Part shown: in pieces, positions 29,126 to 37,856 of the stretch
Layout of the letters: each line of letters begins with the position of its first letter
How positions within the stretch are numbered: the first letter of the stretch is position 1
Source: CAVXFB01 sp963760935
GTDB lineage: Bacteria > Planctomycetota > Planctomycetia > Pirellulales > Thermoguttaceae
Reading direction: 5' to 3'
DNA: 64,000 nt
Assembly: GCA_963760935.1 (NCBI GenBank)
Contig: CAVXFB010000005.1
Coordinates: 97,634 to 161,633 of the forward strand
Translations under genes and position numbers: made by a program
The notes under the pieces: generated by a model
Seen by the model: only the letters and a program-made list of their open reading frames with translations
Databases searched by the model: none
What the model was told of the DNA's origin: nothing

Positions 29126-29335
29126 ATGACAAGCATGATCGCCAGTTCTTCCATGACCCCGGAACAGCGACGCCAAGCCGTCGCCGCCATTCTAGCACGA
29201 GGCGTTCTGCGCTACCATCGTCGCACGACGCGACTGGAATCTGGCCGCGGCGAGAATTCTCTAGATTCTTCGCCAGAGGGCCTTGAGGTTCTCGGAAAAC
29301 CGAGGCTCAGTGTGTCTGAGCGTACCACGGGTTAA
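29126..29335 (+). CDS. Hypothetical 69-residue protein of the integration operon
   Basis: Begins MTSMIASSSMTPEQRRQAVA, with GAGG seven bases before the ATG at 29126. The central part (AAILARGVLRYHRRTTRLES) is basic and may be a short helix pair. It lies directly downstream of promoter-like motif A and 27 bases before the DUF2924 gene, so it is probably co-transcribed with the recombinase. No known domain is recognised. Confidence 0.6.
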   Translation: MTSMIASSSMTPEQRRQAVAAILARGVLRYHRRTTRLESGRGENSLDSSPEGLEVLGKPRLSVSERTTG

Positions 29336-29362
29336 CGTAACCGAGAACCAGAGAGGTGTCCC

Positions 29363-29851
29363 ATGACGATTGACGTTGAGAAAGAGATCGCCGCCCTGCG
29401 CGAAATGCCGACCGGGCAGCTGTGCGAACGATATGCCGAACTGTTCGGAGAAAAAGCACGATCGCGACACAAGGCGTACCTGATCCGCAAGATTGCTTGG
29501 CGGCTCCAGGCACTCGCGGAAGGCGACCTCAGCGAACGCGCTCGGCGCCGCGCCGAGGAACTGGCCGACGAGGCCGAGGTGCGCGTGACGCCACCCAGTG
29601 GCTTTAATGCTTGTAGTCGGCCGGTCAGTGCTTCGGCAACGCGGGCAACCATGCCTGCGGACCGCCGGCTGCCATCACCGGGCACGGCGATCGTTCGCCA
29701 GTATAAAGGTCAGACTCTGCGAGTGGTCGTCCGCCCAGACGGCTTTGAATTCGACGGGAATCGATACAAGTCGCTCACGGCTGTCGCCAAGGCCATCACG
29801 GGCTCCCACTGCAATGGCTTCCGCTTCTTCAATTTGGAGGGCGAACGATGA
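29363..29851 (+). CDS. DUF2924-domain protein
   Basis: A protein of 162 residues. The N-terminal part (MTIDVEKEIAALREMPTGQL, RYAELFGEKARSRHKAYLIR, KIAWRLQALAEGDLSERARR) matches DUF2924. The C-terminal part, PGTAIVRQYKGQTLRVVVRP then AKAITGSHCNGFRFFNLE, resembles a small DNA-interacting fold found in the same proteins. Genes of this family are typically found next to large serine recombinases in mobile elements; its stop overlaps the recombinase start by four bases (ATGA). The molecular role is unknown. Confidence 0.85.
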   Translation: MTIDVEKEIAALREMPTGQLCERYAELFGEKARSRHKAYLIRKIAWRLQALAEGDLSERARRRAEELADEAEVRVTPPSGFNACSRPVSASATRATMPADRRLPSPGTAIVRQYKGQTLRVVVRPDGFEFDGNRYKSLTAVAKAITGSHCNGFRFFNLEGER

Positions 29852-31419
29852 CTCGCAAATCCAGCAAGAAAGAAGCGGTGAGTAACACTGTGCGCTGCGC
29901 CGTGTACACCCGAAAGTCCACAGAAGAGGGCCTGGACCAAGAGTTCAATACCCTCGATGCCCAGCGGGAATCGGCCGAAGCGTATATCGCCAGCCAAAAG
30001 AACGAAGGTTGGCAATGCCTGCCTGAGCATTATGACGACGGTGGTTTCTCGGGCGGGAATATGGACCGTCCAGCCCTTGATCGCCTGCTGGCCGACATCA
30101 AGGCCGGCAAGGTGGATTGCGTCATCGTCTATAAAGTCGATCGACTGAGCCGATCGCTGCTGGATTTCGCCAAGATCATGGAGGTCTTCGACCAGCAGCA
30201 TGTGGCTTTCGTGTCCGTCACCCAACAGTTCAACACTTCCGCCCCGATGGGCCGTCTGGTGCTCAATGTTCTCCTGTCGTTTGCACAGTTCGAACGCGAG
30301 ATCATAGGCGAGCGCATCCGCGATAAAATCGCCGCTCAACGCCGAAAGGGCAAGTGGTCCGGTGGCCGTCCGATTCTGGGCTACGACGTGGATCGATCGA
30401 CCAGCAGTCCGAAACTCGTCGTCAACAACGTGGAGGCAGCCCGGGTTCGCCAAGTCTTCGATCTATATGTGAAACTGGGTTCGCTCTTGCCCGTCGTGGA
30501 AGACTTGGCCCGTCGCGGATGGTGCAACAAGGCGTGGGTGACGAAAAAGGGGAAAGCAAAAGGTGGGCAACCGTTCGATAAGGGCAGTCTGTACGCTCTG
30601 TTAATCAACCCGCTGTACATCGGGAAGGTGAAGCACAAGACCGATCTGTACGCTGGCGAGCACGAGGCCATCGTCTCACCGGAGAAGTTTCGGAAGGTTC
30701 AATCGCAGTTGCAGCACAATGGCCGCACCGGCGGAATCGAAGTGCGTAACCGCTACGGGGCGTTACTCAAGCGGCTGATATTTTGCAAGGCGTGTGGGCA
30801 TGCAATGGTCCACACGTTCAATGGCCGTGGTCGGAAGCAGTATCGCTACTACACCTGCACACGCGCGATCAAGAGCGGCCACAGTAGTTGCCCGTCGAAG
30901 TCGCTGCCGGCAGCTGAGATCGAGCAGTTCGTCGTCGATCAGATCCGCGGCATTGCGAACGACTCCAAGCTGCGAGCGAATGTGCTAGAACAAGGGCGGG
31001 CACACATCGATAGTGAACTGTCCGAGCGGCGATCACAGCGGCAGCGATTGAGTCGTGAACTCGCTTCCCGTCACGCGGAAATCCAACGGTTGGCCGTAAG
31101 CGAGCCGGCCACCAGCGCCACGACGGCCAGGATTGCCGATCTGCATGAACGCATTGCCCGGACTGAGACTGAAATGACCCAGCTAGGGCACCAAATGGAA
31201 CAATTGGAGCGAGAGCAGGTTACGGAGAGCGACGTTGCCGCAGCTTTCGTGGACTTCGACAACGTTTGGAACGCGCTCAGTCCTCGGGAGCAGGCTCAGG
31301 TTCTGGCCCTGCTCGTTGCCCGCGTTGAGTTCGACGCCGAGGACAGTAGCGTCGCCGTGACATTCCACCCTTCCGCCATTAGGGCGTTGGCGCAAGGCCG
31401 ACTTGAGGAGGCAGCATGA
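29848..31419 (+). CDS. Large serine recombinase (site-specific integrase)
   Basis: A 523-residue recombinase that likely integrates and excises the element. The N-terminal resolvase domain has CAVYTRKSTEEGLDQEFNTL with the nucleophilic Ser in YTRKS, then VYKVDRLSRSLLDFAKIMEV and FAQFEREIIGERIRDKIAAQ. The recombinase domain (residues about 165-280) contains INPLYIGKVKHK. The zinc ribbon is FCKACGHAMVH...YYTC...C, followed by a coiled coil (residues about 385-450). It is intact, unlike many neighbours. It overlaps DUF2924 upstream and the HTH gene downstream by ATGA junctions. Confidence 0.95.
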   Translation: MTRKSSKKEAVSNTVRCAVYTRKSTEEGLDQEFNTLDAQRESAEAYIASQKNEGWQCLPEHYDDGGFSGGNMDRPALDRLLADIKAGKVDCVIVYKVDRLSRSLLDFAKIMEVFDQQHVAFVSVTQQFNTSAPMGRLVLNVLLSFAQFEREIIGERIRDKIAAQRRKGKWSGGRPILGYDVDRSTSSPKLVVNNVEAARVRQVFDLYVKLGSLLPVVEDLARRGWCNKAWVTKKGKAKGGQPFDKGSLYALLINPLYIGKVKHKTDLYAGEHEAIVSPEKFRKVQSQLQHNGRTGGIEVRNRYGALLKRLIFCKACGHAMVHTFNGRGRKQYRYYTCTRAIKSGHSSCPSKSLPAAEIEQFVVDQIRGIANDSKLRANVLEQGRAHIDSELSERRSQRQRLSRELASRHAEIQRLAVSEPATSATTARIADLHERIARTETEMTQLGHQMEQLEREQVTESDVAAAFVDFDNVWNALSPREQAQVLALLVARVEFDAEDSSVAVTFHPSAIRALAQGRLEEAA

Positions 31420-31820
31420 TTACAATCAAGCAGAAAGTCCATTTCCGTCGCGACGAGGCCGGTCGGCGCCGGATCACGACCGAGCCGCGGGCAATCGATA
31501 CTTTGCCGCCAGGTCACGTGCCGCGTATTTCCAAGCTGATGGCCTTAGCCATTCGGTTTGATCGACTCATTCGCGAGGGTGAGGTTTCTAATCAGTCGGA
31601 ACTGGCCCGACTTTCGCATATTACCCAGCCGCGCATGACGCAAATCATGAACTTGTTGCACTTGGCACCGGAAATCCAGGAGGAAATCATGTTCCTGACC
31701 AAGGTCATGGCCGGTTGCGATCCGGTCCACGAGAAGATGCTTCGCACGATAGTGGCAGAGATCAACTGGACGAAACAAAAGCAGATGTGGGCTTGCTTGC
31801 GTGCTTGTTCGCCGAAGTAA
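31416..31820 (+). CDS. Small HTH protein linked to the recombinase
   Basis: A protein of 134 residues. The central region (LIREGEVSNQSELARLSHIT then QPRMTQIMNLLHLAPEIQEE) is a helix-turn-helix of the ParB/KorB kind. The N-terminus is basic. The ATGA overlap with the recombinase gene shows translational coupling, so it may be a recombination accessory or regulator of the integration operon. No specific family name can be given. Confidence 0.7.
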   Translation: MITIKQKVHFRRDEAGRRRITTEPRAIDTLPPGHVPRISKLMALAIRFDRLIREGEVSNQSELARLSHITQPRMTQIMNLLHLAPEIQEEIMFLTKVMAGCDPVHEKMLRTIVAEINWTKQKQMWACLRACSPK

Positions 31821-31926
31821 ACCAAATCGTGAGCCGAAAGTTCGGCATTCGGGCTGACAAGGCTGGCCCGTTACGCAAGTTCCGAGTATACTCCCGCTTC
31901 ATGTTGCGGACGGGGAGCCGGTAGTC

Positions 31927-33373
31927 ATGGGGAAGAATATTCACGAAATACGGGATCCTATTCACGTGTTCGTGCGGCTTACGTCGGACGAACGCGAAGT
32001 TCTTAACTCCCGTGCCTTCCAGCGGCTGCGATACATTCACCAGTTGGCGACGACTTACTTGGTCTATCCCGGTGCGACGCACCGACGGTTCGAACATTCG
32101 TTGGGGGTGATGGAATTGGCCACGCGAATCTTCGATATTGTCGCCGACCAGGCAAATCTCACGGACAGCATTCGCGCTATGCTCCCCGAGGTGACCAACG
32201 ATCACAAGCGTACCTATTGGCGACAGGTTCTGCGGGTCGCCGCCCTCTGTCACGATCTTGGCCACTTGCCGTTTTCCCACGCTGCGGAGAAGGAGCTACT
32301 CCCCGCGGGCACAAAACACGAACAGCTTACGCGAGAAATCATCACCGACAACGAATTGGGAAGCATTCTCGATGGCATGAAACTTCAACGCATCGACGTG
32401 GTGAAGCTTGCGCTGGGGCCCAAGGAAGCGCCGGATCTGACGTTTTCGACATGGGAGACGATTCTGGCGGAGATCATCGTTGGGGATGCCTTCGGGGCGG
32501 ATCGGATGGATTATCTCCTGCGAGATTCACACCATGCGGGGGTCGCCTACGGCCGTTTTGACCATTTTCGACTGATCGACACTCTGCGCAATCCTTCCGC
32601 CGTCTCCCGTCGGAAACAAGAAGCCGAACCACAGCGCCGATGGGGTGAAAGAGCAGGAACCAGACGAGAACACACATGACGGCGAAGGGAACGCGGAACG
32701 TGAGATGGCGGTCGCCGGGCAGACTCCTGCTGTTGCCGACAGTTGTGACGGAGCTCTCGAAGAGCCTGCGCTAGGGATTCTGGACGGCGGCATTCATTCC
32801 GCGGAAGCTCTTATGCTTGCCCGGTACTTCATGTTCTCCCAGCTCTACTTCCACCAAGTGCGCCGGATTTACGACATACATCTCAAAGACTTCTTGAAGG
32901 CTTGGCTGCCCGGCGGGCAATATTCCACGGCAATTTCCGATCATCTTAACATGACGGATAATGAGGTCACGGCGGCCTTTCTCGCGGCGTCGCGAGACGT
33001 AAAGTTGCCGGGCCATGATCCGGCGCGCCGGCTCGCGAAACGCGAACATTTCAAGCTCATGTACCAGCGTCATCCGGACGACCTGAAACTCAATTTGGAG
33101 CCGGGGAAGACGGTCTACCAGGCGGCTTGCAAGCAGTTTGGGGATGAAAATGTTCGCTGGGACTTTCAGGCGGCGAAAGGCAGTGCGCCGGACTTCCCCG
33201 TCCAGCCAAAGGAAGGTCATATTACGTCTTCGATGGCAATGTCGGAGCCACTCAACCACTTGCCAGCCGCCTCTTTCGATTATGTTTTCGTCAATCCGAC
33301 TATTTGCGATAGGGCCCGACGATGGCTCGAGTCACGCCGCTCGGATATACTCAATTCTCAGGAGGAGAACTAG
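31927..33373 (+). CDS. HD-superfamily phosphohydrolase (dNTPase-like), one frameshift
   Basis: A reconstructed protein of about 481 residues. The HD metal site is HRRFEHSLGVMELATRIF and ALCHDLGHLPFSHAAEKELL, with the later DAFGADRMDYLLRDSHHAGV typical of the COG1078/SAMHD1-like branch that cleaves dNTPs or other nucleotides. After LIDTLR (near 32589) one extra A moves the frame; the next part reads ILPPSPVGNKKPNHSADGVK, then GGIHSAEALMLARYFMFSQL. The gene ends one base before the YwgA-like gene. Substrate inferred from family only. Confidence 0.85.
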
Positions 33374-33374
33374 C

Positions 33375-33929
33375 ATGGATCGGCTGGATAGAGCTGCGAT
33401 CATTACCCGCTTGGCAGGAGAGCTTCGCAAGGCGGGAAGTTGGTGCGGTGAAACGCACATTCAGAAGGCGATGTACCTGCTGCAAGACCTTCTCGACGTC
33501 CCCAGTGAGTTTCCGTTCATCCTTTACCGGCACGGCCCATTCTCGTTCGATCTGTCCGACGCGCTGACGGCTCTGCGCACCGATGAGCTCCTCGCGCTCG
33601 AACCCCAGGCGCCGCCCTATGGCCCACGGTACGCACCAACGAAGATGAGTGCGCGATTGGAGAAGGCGTATGCCAATACACTGACGACTTACGACGAAAA
33701 ACTGTCGTTCGCAGCGAATGTTATTGACGGCCGCACCGTCGGGGATCTGGAACGGTTAGGAACCGCCCTCTATGTGACCAAGCGCCGCAAGTCAGAACAC
33801 GATGGGTCGGTCCAGTCCCGCGCTGAATGCTTGAATCGCCTGAAGTCGCATATTTCGGTGCAGTCAGCAGCAAAAGCGGTGGAGGAGATCGACAAGTTGA
33901 TCGCTCAAATCGAAGAATCGACTGACTGA
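33375..33929 (+). CDS. YwgA-like / SocA-type (Panacea-like) protein paired with the HD protein
   Basis: A protein of 184 residues starting MDRLDRAAIITRLAGELRKA, with AGGAGGAG upstream of the ATG at 33375. The pattern GETHIQKAMYLLQDLLDVPS followed by FILYRHGPFSFDLSDALTAL (Lys-linked helix, then Y+HGPFS) resembles YwgA and the DUF4065/SocA antitoxin-like fold. As I recall, an HD protein and YwgA are also neighbours in Bacillus (ywfO-ywgA), which supports a functional pair. The role is unknown. Confidence 0.6.
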   Translation: MDRLDRAAIITRLAGELRKAGSWCGETHIQKAMYLLQDLLDVPSEFPFILYRHGPFSFDLSDALTALRTDELLALEPQAPPYGPRYAPTKMSARLEKAYANTLTTYDEKLSFAANVIDGRTVGDLERLGTALYVTKRRKSEHDGSVQSRAECLNRLKSHISVQSAAKAVEEIDKLIAQIEESTD

Positions 33930-34265
33930 TGCAAACATTTTTCTGAACTCTCCAACGGCGCAATGCACTGAGCCCGATGAACCGGCCAACAAAGGAGACG
34001 AGGAGGCTTGTCGAGCGGCTCGCGAAGACTCAGGACGATCTTTGCTATATGCGCGGAAAGGCGACCATTCTGGGCGGTAGGTAAGCAAGGGTTCGCCCAG
34101 TCGCTCGCTGAGACTGGGCACGACTCCCAGGCATTGAATCTGAAGACGAAAACGGACGGCGGGGCAGGCGGATGGATCGCCGGTCAGCAACTGGACGCAT
34201 AAGTCCTTATTTGTCGATGACTTGTGCTCCCGTCTGAGCGCACCACGGAACACGTGTCGCCCTGC
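33930..34265. other. Intergenic region before the hsd promoter
   Basis: About 335 bases. The only candidate is a 35-codon frame at 33976-34083 starting MNRPTKETRRLVERLAKTQD, which could be a truncated gene. Downstream of the promoter, a 60-codon GTG frame at 34316-34498 starts MNGILSEVRFPVSRAMLGQQ and includes FPVGQRIELPGHFAEPVVLE. It looks like the beginning of a larger lost gene; I cannot assign it. Confidence 0.35.
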
Positions 34266-34321
34266 TTGTCAAAAACAGGCTGCTGGGTTATGATCGGGGC
34301 CTTGTTCACTGTTTAGTGAAC
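34266..34321 (+). promoter_or_regulatory. Sigma70-type promoter with overlapping palindromic operator upstream of hsdM
   Basis: TTGTCA at 34266-34271, a spacer of exactly 17 bases, and TATGAT at 34289-34294 make a near-consensus vegetative promoter. The expected start of transcription is about 34301. A perfect palindrome GTTCACT-GTTT-AGTGAAC lies at 34304-34321, where a bound protein would block initiation or escape. A related palindrome is at 42123-42140, just after the XRE/ImmA genes, so the XRE protein at 40965 is the natural candidate repressor. Confidence 0.7.
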
Positions 34322-34509
34322 GGCATTCTATCCGAGGTCCGGTTCCCCGTCAGTCGTGCAATGCTTGGCCAACAGTTCCCCGTCGGCCAACGAATCGAAC
34401 TCCCCGGCCATTTTGCCGAGCCGGTGGTGCTGGAGGCCGTGCGCTCGCTGGGTAATGGGTGGCGACCAGACGTCGCATCTGCACATGATCTGACATGAGG
34501 TCTTAGACG

Positions 34510-36495
34510 ATGGCACTGGCTCTCAACAAACCCAAGCTCGACAACCTTGCCGACGAAATCTGGAAATCTGCCGAGCGGCTGCGCGGCAAGTTTAAGGCTT
34601 ACGAATATCAGAACGTCATCCTGCCAATCATTGTCATTCGCCGATTGGAATGCGTGCTCATCACCTGGCGGGAACAGAAGCGAGCCGAAGTGCTGGCCAA
34701 ACGACCCAAACTGACCGAGAAGGAACTCGCCAAGCTGGTGAAGGATCTCGAACTGAACCCAAAGCAGTCACCATTTTCCAACAAGACCGACTGGACGCTG
34801 CGCAAGGTCTACGAGGAAGATCACACCTTGCTCGAAGAGAACTTTCGCGACTATATCAACGGGTTCTCGAAAAATGTTGACGACATCATCGAACACTTCA
34901 ATTACCGGGCGACTATCGGCCAGATGGTCAAGAATAACCGACTCGCCCCGATTCTGAACCAGTACAAGGAACGGGAACTCGGTCCCAACAATCTCTCGCC
35001 GCTGGAGATGGGCTACATCTATGAGGAGCTGTTGCGGCGGTTTTCGGAACAAAGCGGTGAGCAGGCCGGAGATCATTTCACGCCGCGTGAGGTCATCCGG
35101 CTTATGGTCGAGCTTCTGGAGATTCCAATTCCCGATCGGCATATCTCCATCTACGACCCCGCTTGCGGCACAGGCGGCATGTTATCCGTGGCGAAGGAGC
35201 ACCTACTCGACCGCGCCGCCACGCCTGAACAAAAGGCTAATGTTGAAAAATATGTAACCGTCCACGGTCATGAGCTGTCTCCGACCAACTATGCCGTTTG
35301 CCAGGCCGACTTGTTGATCAAAAATGACCAGCAGGCAAAGGTGTATCTCGGCAACTCGCTCATCCCACACGACCCACACAGCAAGGAGCCTGGCGACCAG
35401 CTTCCCGAAAAGAAATACCGCTTCGATTTCATGCTCAGCAATCCTCCGTTTGGCGTTACCTGGGGCGGGAGTGATGGTTACGAGATGGAAGCGCGAAAAC
35501 TGGAAAAGACAAGGTATCGGGCTGGTATGCCTCCCGTTAATCACGGTGAACTGCTTTTCCTCCAAACCATGTTGGCAAAAATGAAGCATGCCGAACAAGG
35601 TGGCAGTCGCATCGCAATAATCTTTAACGGTTCACCACTTTCAAACGGCGACTGTGGACAGGCAGAAAGTGAAATACGACGGTGGATTCTGGAAAACGAC
35701 TGGCTCGACACCATTGTTATGCTGCCTGACCAGCTTTTTTACAACACAGGCCTCTTTACCTACGTCTGGCTGCTGCGAAACGAGAAGCCAGCCAGTCACC
35801 GTGGCCGCATAATGCTCATTGACGGGCGCAAACAATTCGAGAAAGAGCCAACGGCCTTTGCCAACAAGCGTAACCGCATGACGGATGCCCACCGGCAATG
35901 GATCGAGGAACACTACCACAAAGGCTGGAAACCCGGTTATGACGATGAGTATGTGAAGTTTTTCCGAAAGGAGGATTTTGCGTTCCACAAGGTCAAGGTA
36001 GTTTTCTGGCAGTTCGATGAGCACGACAAGCCGGCAACTATTACCGAGCTTTACGAGAAGACCTTCACCGCTGCAAATCTGAAAAAGGAACAGGAGTTCT
36101 ACGACAGTGAGCTGACATTTCATGTTCGCATGAGAACAGATAAGGAGGAAAAAACGGAAACACTGATGCTGAAGCCTACAGACAGCGCCGCCAAGAAGTT
36201 CAAATCGCTCATAGAGGACAAACCGGAAATAGTGTCGGTCGAATGGACGCATCGCCACTATGTCAAGGACGACGAGTACATCCCACACGGCGAGGATATC
36301 AAGACGTTTCTCGAGCGCGAGATCGCCAAGCCGATCATCCGTTGGGAGGACAGTCCGCAGCTTGGCTATGAAATCCTGCCAAACAAATACTTCTACCACT
36401 ACCAGCCACCAACTCCTGCAAAGGAGTTACTTGCTGAATTCTGGAAGCTGGAGAAGAAGGCGGAAAAGATATTGGAGGGGTTAGCGCAGTCATGA
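34510..36495 (+). CDS. hsdM: Type I restriction-modification system, methyltransferase subunit HsdM
   Basis: An N6-adenine methyltransferase subunit of 661 residues. The N-terminal helical HsdM domain begins KPKLDNLADEIWKSAERLRG. The SAM site is DPACGTGGMLSVA (residues about 218-230) and the catalytic motif is LSNPPFGVTWGG. GDHFTPREVIRLMVELLEIP precedes them, as is usual. It is intact, longer than the average HsdM (about 500) because of a C-terminal extension. Its stop overlaps the hsdS start (ATGA). The operon promoter is at 34266-34294. Confidence 0.95.
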   Translation: MALALNKPKLDNLADEIWKSAERLRGKFKAYEYQNVILPIIVIRRLECVLITWREQKRAEVLAKRPKLTEKELAKLVKDLELNPKQSPFSNKTDWTLRKVYEEDHTLLEENFRDYINGFSKNVDDIIEHFNYRATIGQMVKNNRLAPILNQYKERELGPNNLSPLEMGYIYEELLRRFSEQSGEQAGDHFTPREVIRLMVELLEIPIPDRHISIYDPACGTGGMLSVAKEHLLDRAATPEQKANVEKYVTVHGHELSPTNYAVCQADLLIKNDQQAKVYLGNSLIPHDPHSKEPGDQLPEKKYRFDFMLSNPPFGVTWGGSDGYEMEARKLEKTRYRAGMPPVNHGELLFLQTMLAKMKHAEQGGSRIAIIFNGSPLSNGDCGQAESEIRRWILENDWLDTIVMLPDQLFYNTGLFTYVWLLRNEKPASHRGRIMLIDGRKQFEKEPTAFANKRNRMTDAHRQWIEEHYHKGWKPGYDDEYVKFFRKEDFAFHKVKVVFWQFDEHDKPATITELYEKTFTAANLKKEQEFYDSELTFHVRMRTDKEEKTETLMLKPTDSAAKKFKSLIEDKPEIVSVEWTHRHYVKDDEYIPHGEDIKTFLEREIAKPIIRWEDSPQLGYEILPNKYFYHYQPPTPAKELLAEFWKLEKKAEKILEGLAQS

Positions 36496-37841
36496 TCCCT
36501 TTAGACAACACTCCCGTTCGTAATGGCGTCTTTGGTGAGACACCGGCTGGTTGGCTCGTCGATAGAATCCGTGATCGGTTGGGCGCAATCGTTGGTGGAG
36601 AGTGGGGTGATGACCCTGATGCTAATGACGAGGGCGTCGTGATTCCCGTTATCCGCGTTGCGGATATTCGCGGTTTGGATGTCACGACCGAAGATTTGAC
36701 GCTTCGTCGAGTGAAGGAATCCAAATTGCCCGGGCGAATTATTGGCAAGAGCACTGTTCTTATCGAGAAGTCAGGTGGTGGAGAGCAAAAGCCTGTTGGT
36801 CGAGCCGTTTTGGGACGCAGGGTCGCTTTCGATGCTATATGCTCAAACTTCATGGCGAAGACCGATTGCGGTCCTTCTATCAGCCCACCCTACGTCGCCT
36901 ACTTACTCGATGCCGCATATGCATCCGGCATTAATACCGTACACATTCAGCAGACAACAGGTATTCAAAACCTTCGTGTTACTGACTACCTCAACACAAA
37001 GGTAGCGTTTCCCCTTCTGTCGGAACAAAAGCGAATCGCGGCATATCTGGACACGAGTTGCGCAGCGATTGACGCAGCGGTAACCGGTAAATGCGTCCAA
37101 ATCAACATTTTAGATGGCTTGCGAAGGGACTTCATTCAGAAAGCCGTTACACGTGGTCTCAAAGATCGGCCCGCACTGAAACAGACTGGCAATGTGTGGA
37201 TGAGCGAAGTACCTTCAACCTGGGAATTGGTGAGCCTCAAGCGGGTTTCCGAGACTCAGACTGGCCTCACGCTTGGAAAAACATACGAAAGTCCGCTCAT
37301 TGAACGACCGTATTTGCGAGTCGCAAATGTTCAGGACGGACACCTGAACCTGGATGATGTGACGACTATTGAAGTGCCTGAGAAGGTGGCGCATCGTGTG
37401 GAACTGTGCCCCGGTGACGTTTTGATGACCGAAGGTGGCGATCTGGATAAGCTCGGTCGGGGCACGATTTGGAACGGAGAGATTCCCAATTGTCTACACC
37501 AGAACCACATCTTCGCGATTCGCTGCTTTCAGCACAAGCTCCTGCCTGAGTTTCTCGCATATCTGACCGCATCTCGATATGGTCGCGATTACTTTGAGGC
37601 CACTGGAAAACGAACCACCAACTTGGCAAACACCAATTCGACGAAAGTTGGCCAGTTTCCAATCCCTCGCCCGAAAGTTGCCGAACAACGTGAGATCTGT
37701 CGCTTTCTCGATGAGAAGCTTAGTAAGATTACTCAGATCGTGACTAACATCGAGGACCAAATTGCCGTTCTCAAAGCCTACCGTAAGTCTCTCATTCATG
37801 AGTGCGTTACTGGGAAGCGACGCATTTCTGAGCAGATGTAA
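36492..37841 (+). CDS. hsdS: Type I restriction-modification system, specificity subunit HsdS
   Basis: A 449-residue DNA-recognition subunit with two target-recognition domains and two conserved helical spacers. The first half ends LLSEQKRIAAYLDTSCAAID and the second ends KVAEQREICRFLDEKLSKIT, the typical central and distal conserved regions. The second domain begins WMSEVPSTWELVSLKRVSE. Recognition sequence cannot be predicted. It is translationally coupled to hsdM and lies 15 bases before hsdR. Confidence 0.93.
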   Translation: MIPLDNTPVRNGVFGETPAGWLVDRIRDRLGAIVGGEWGDDPDANDEGVVIPVIRVADIRGLDVTTEDLTLRRVKESKLPGRIIGKSTVLIEKSGGGEQKPVGRAVLGRRVAFDAICSNFMAKTDCGPSISPPYVAYLLDAAYASGINTVHIQQTTGIQNLRVTDYLNTKVAFPLLSEQKRIAAYLDTSCAAIDAAVTGKCVQINILDGLRRDFIQKAVTRGLKDRPALKQTGNVWMSEVPSTWELVSLKRVSETQTGLTLGKTYESPLIERPYLRVANVQDGHLNLDDVTTIEVPEKVAHRVELCPGDVLMTEGGDLDKLGRGTIWNGEIPNCLHQNHIFAIRCFQHKLLPEFLAYLTASRYGRDYFEATGKRTTNLANTNSTKVGQFPIPRPKVAEQREICRFLDEKLSKITQIVTNIEDQIAVLKAYRKSLIHECVTGKRRISEQM

Positions 37842-37856
37842 ACCAGGTGAAGTCGC

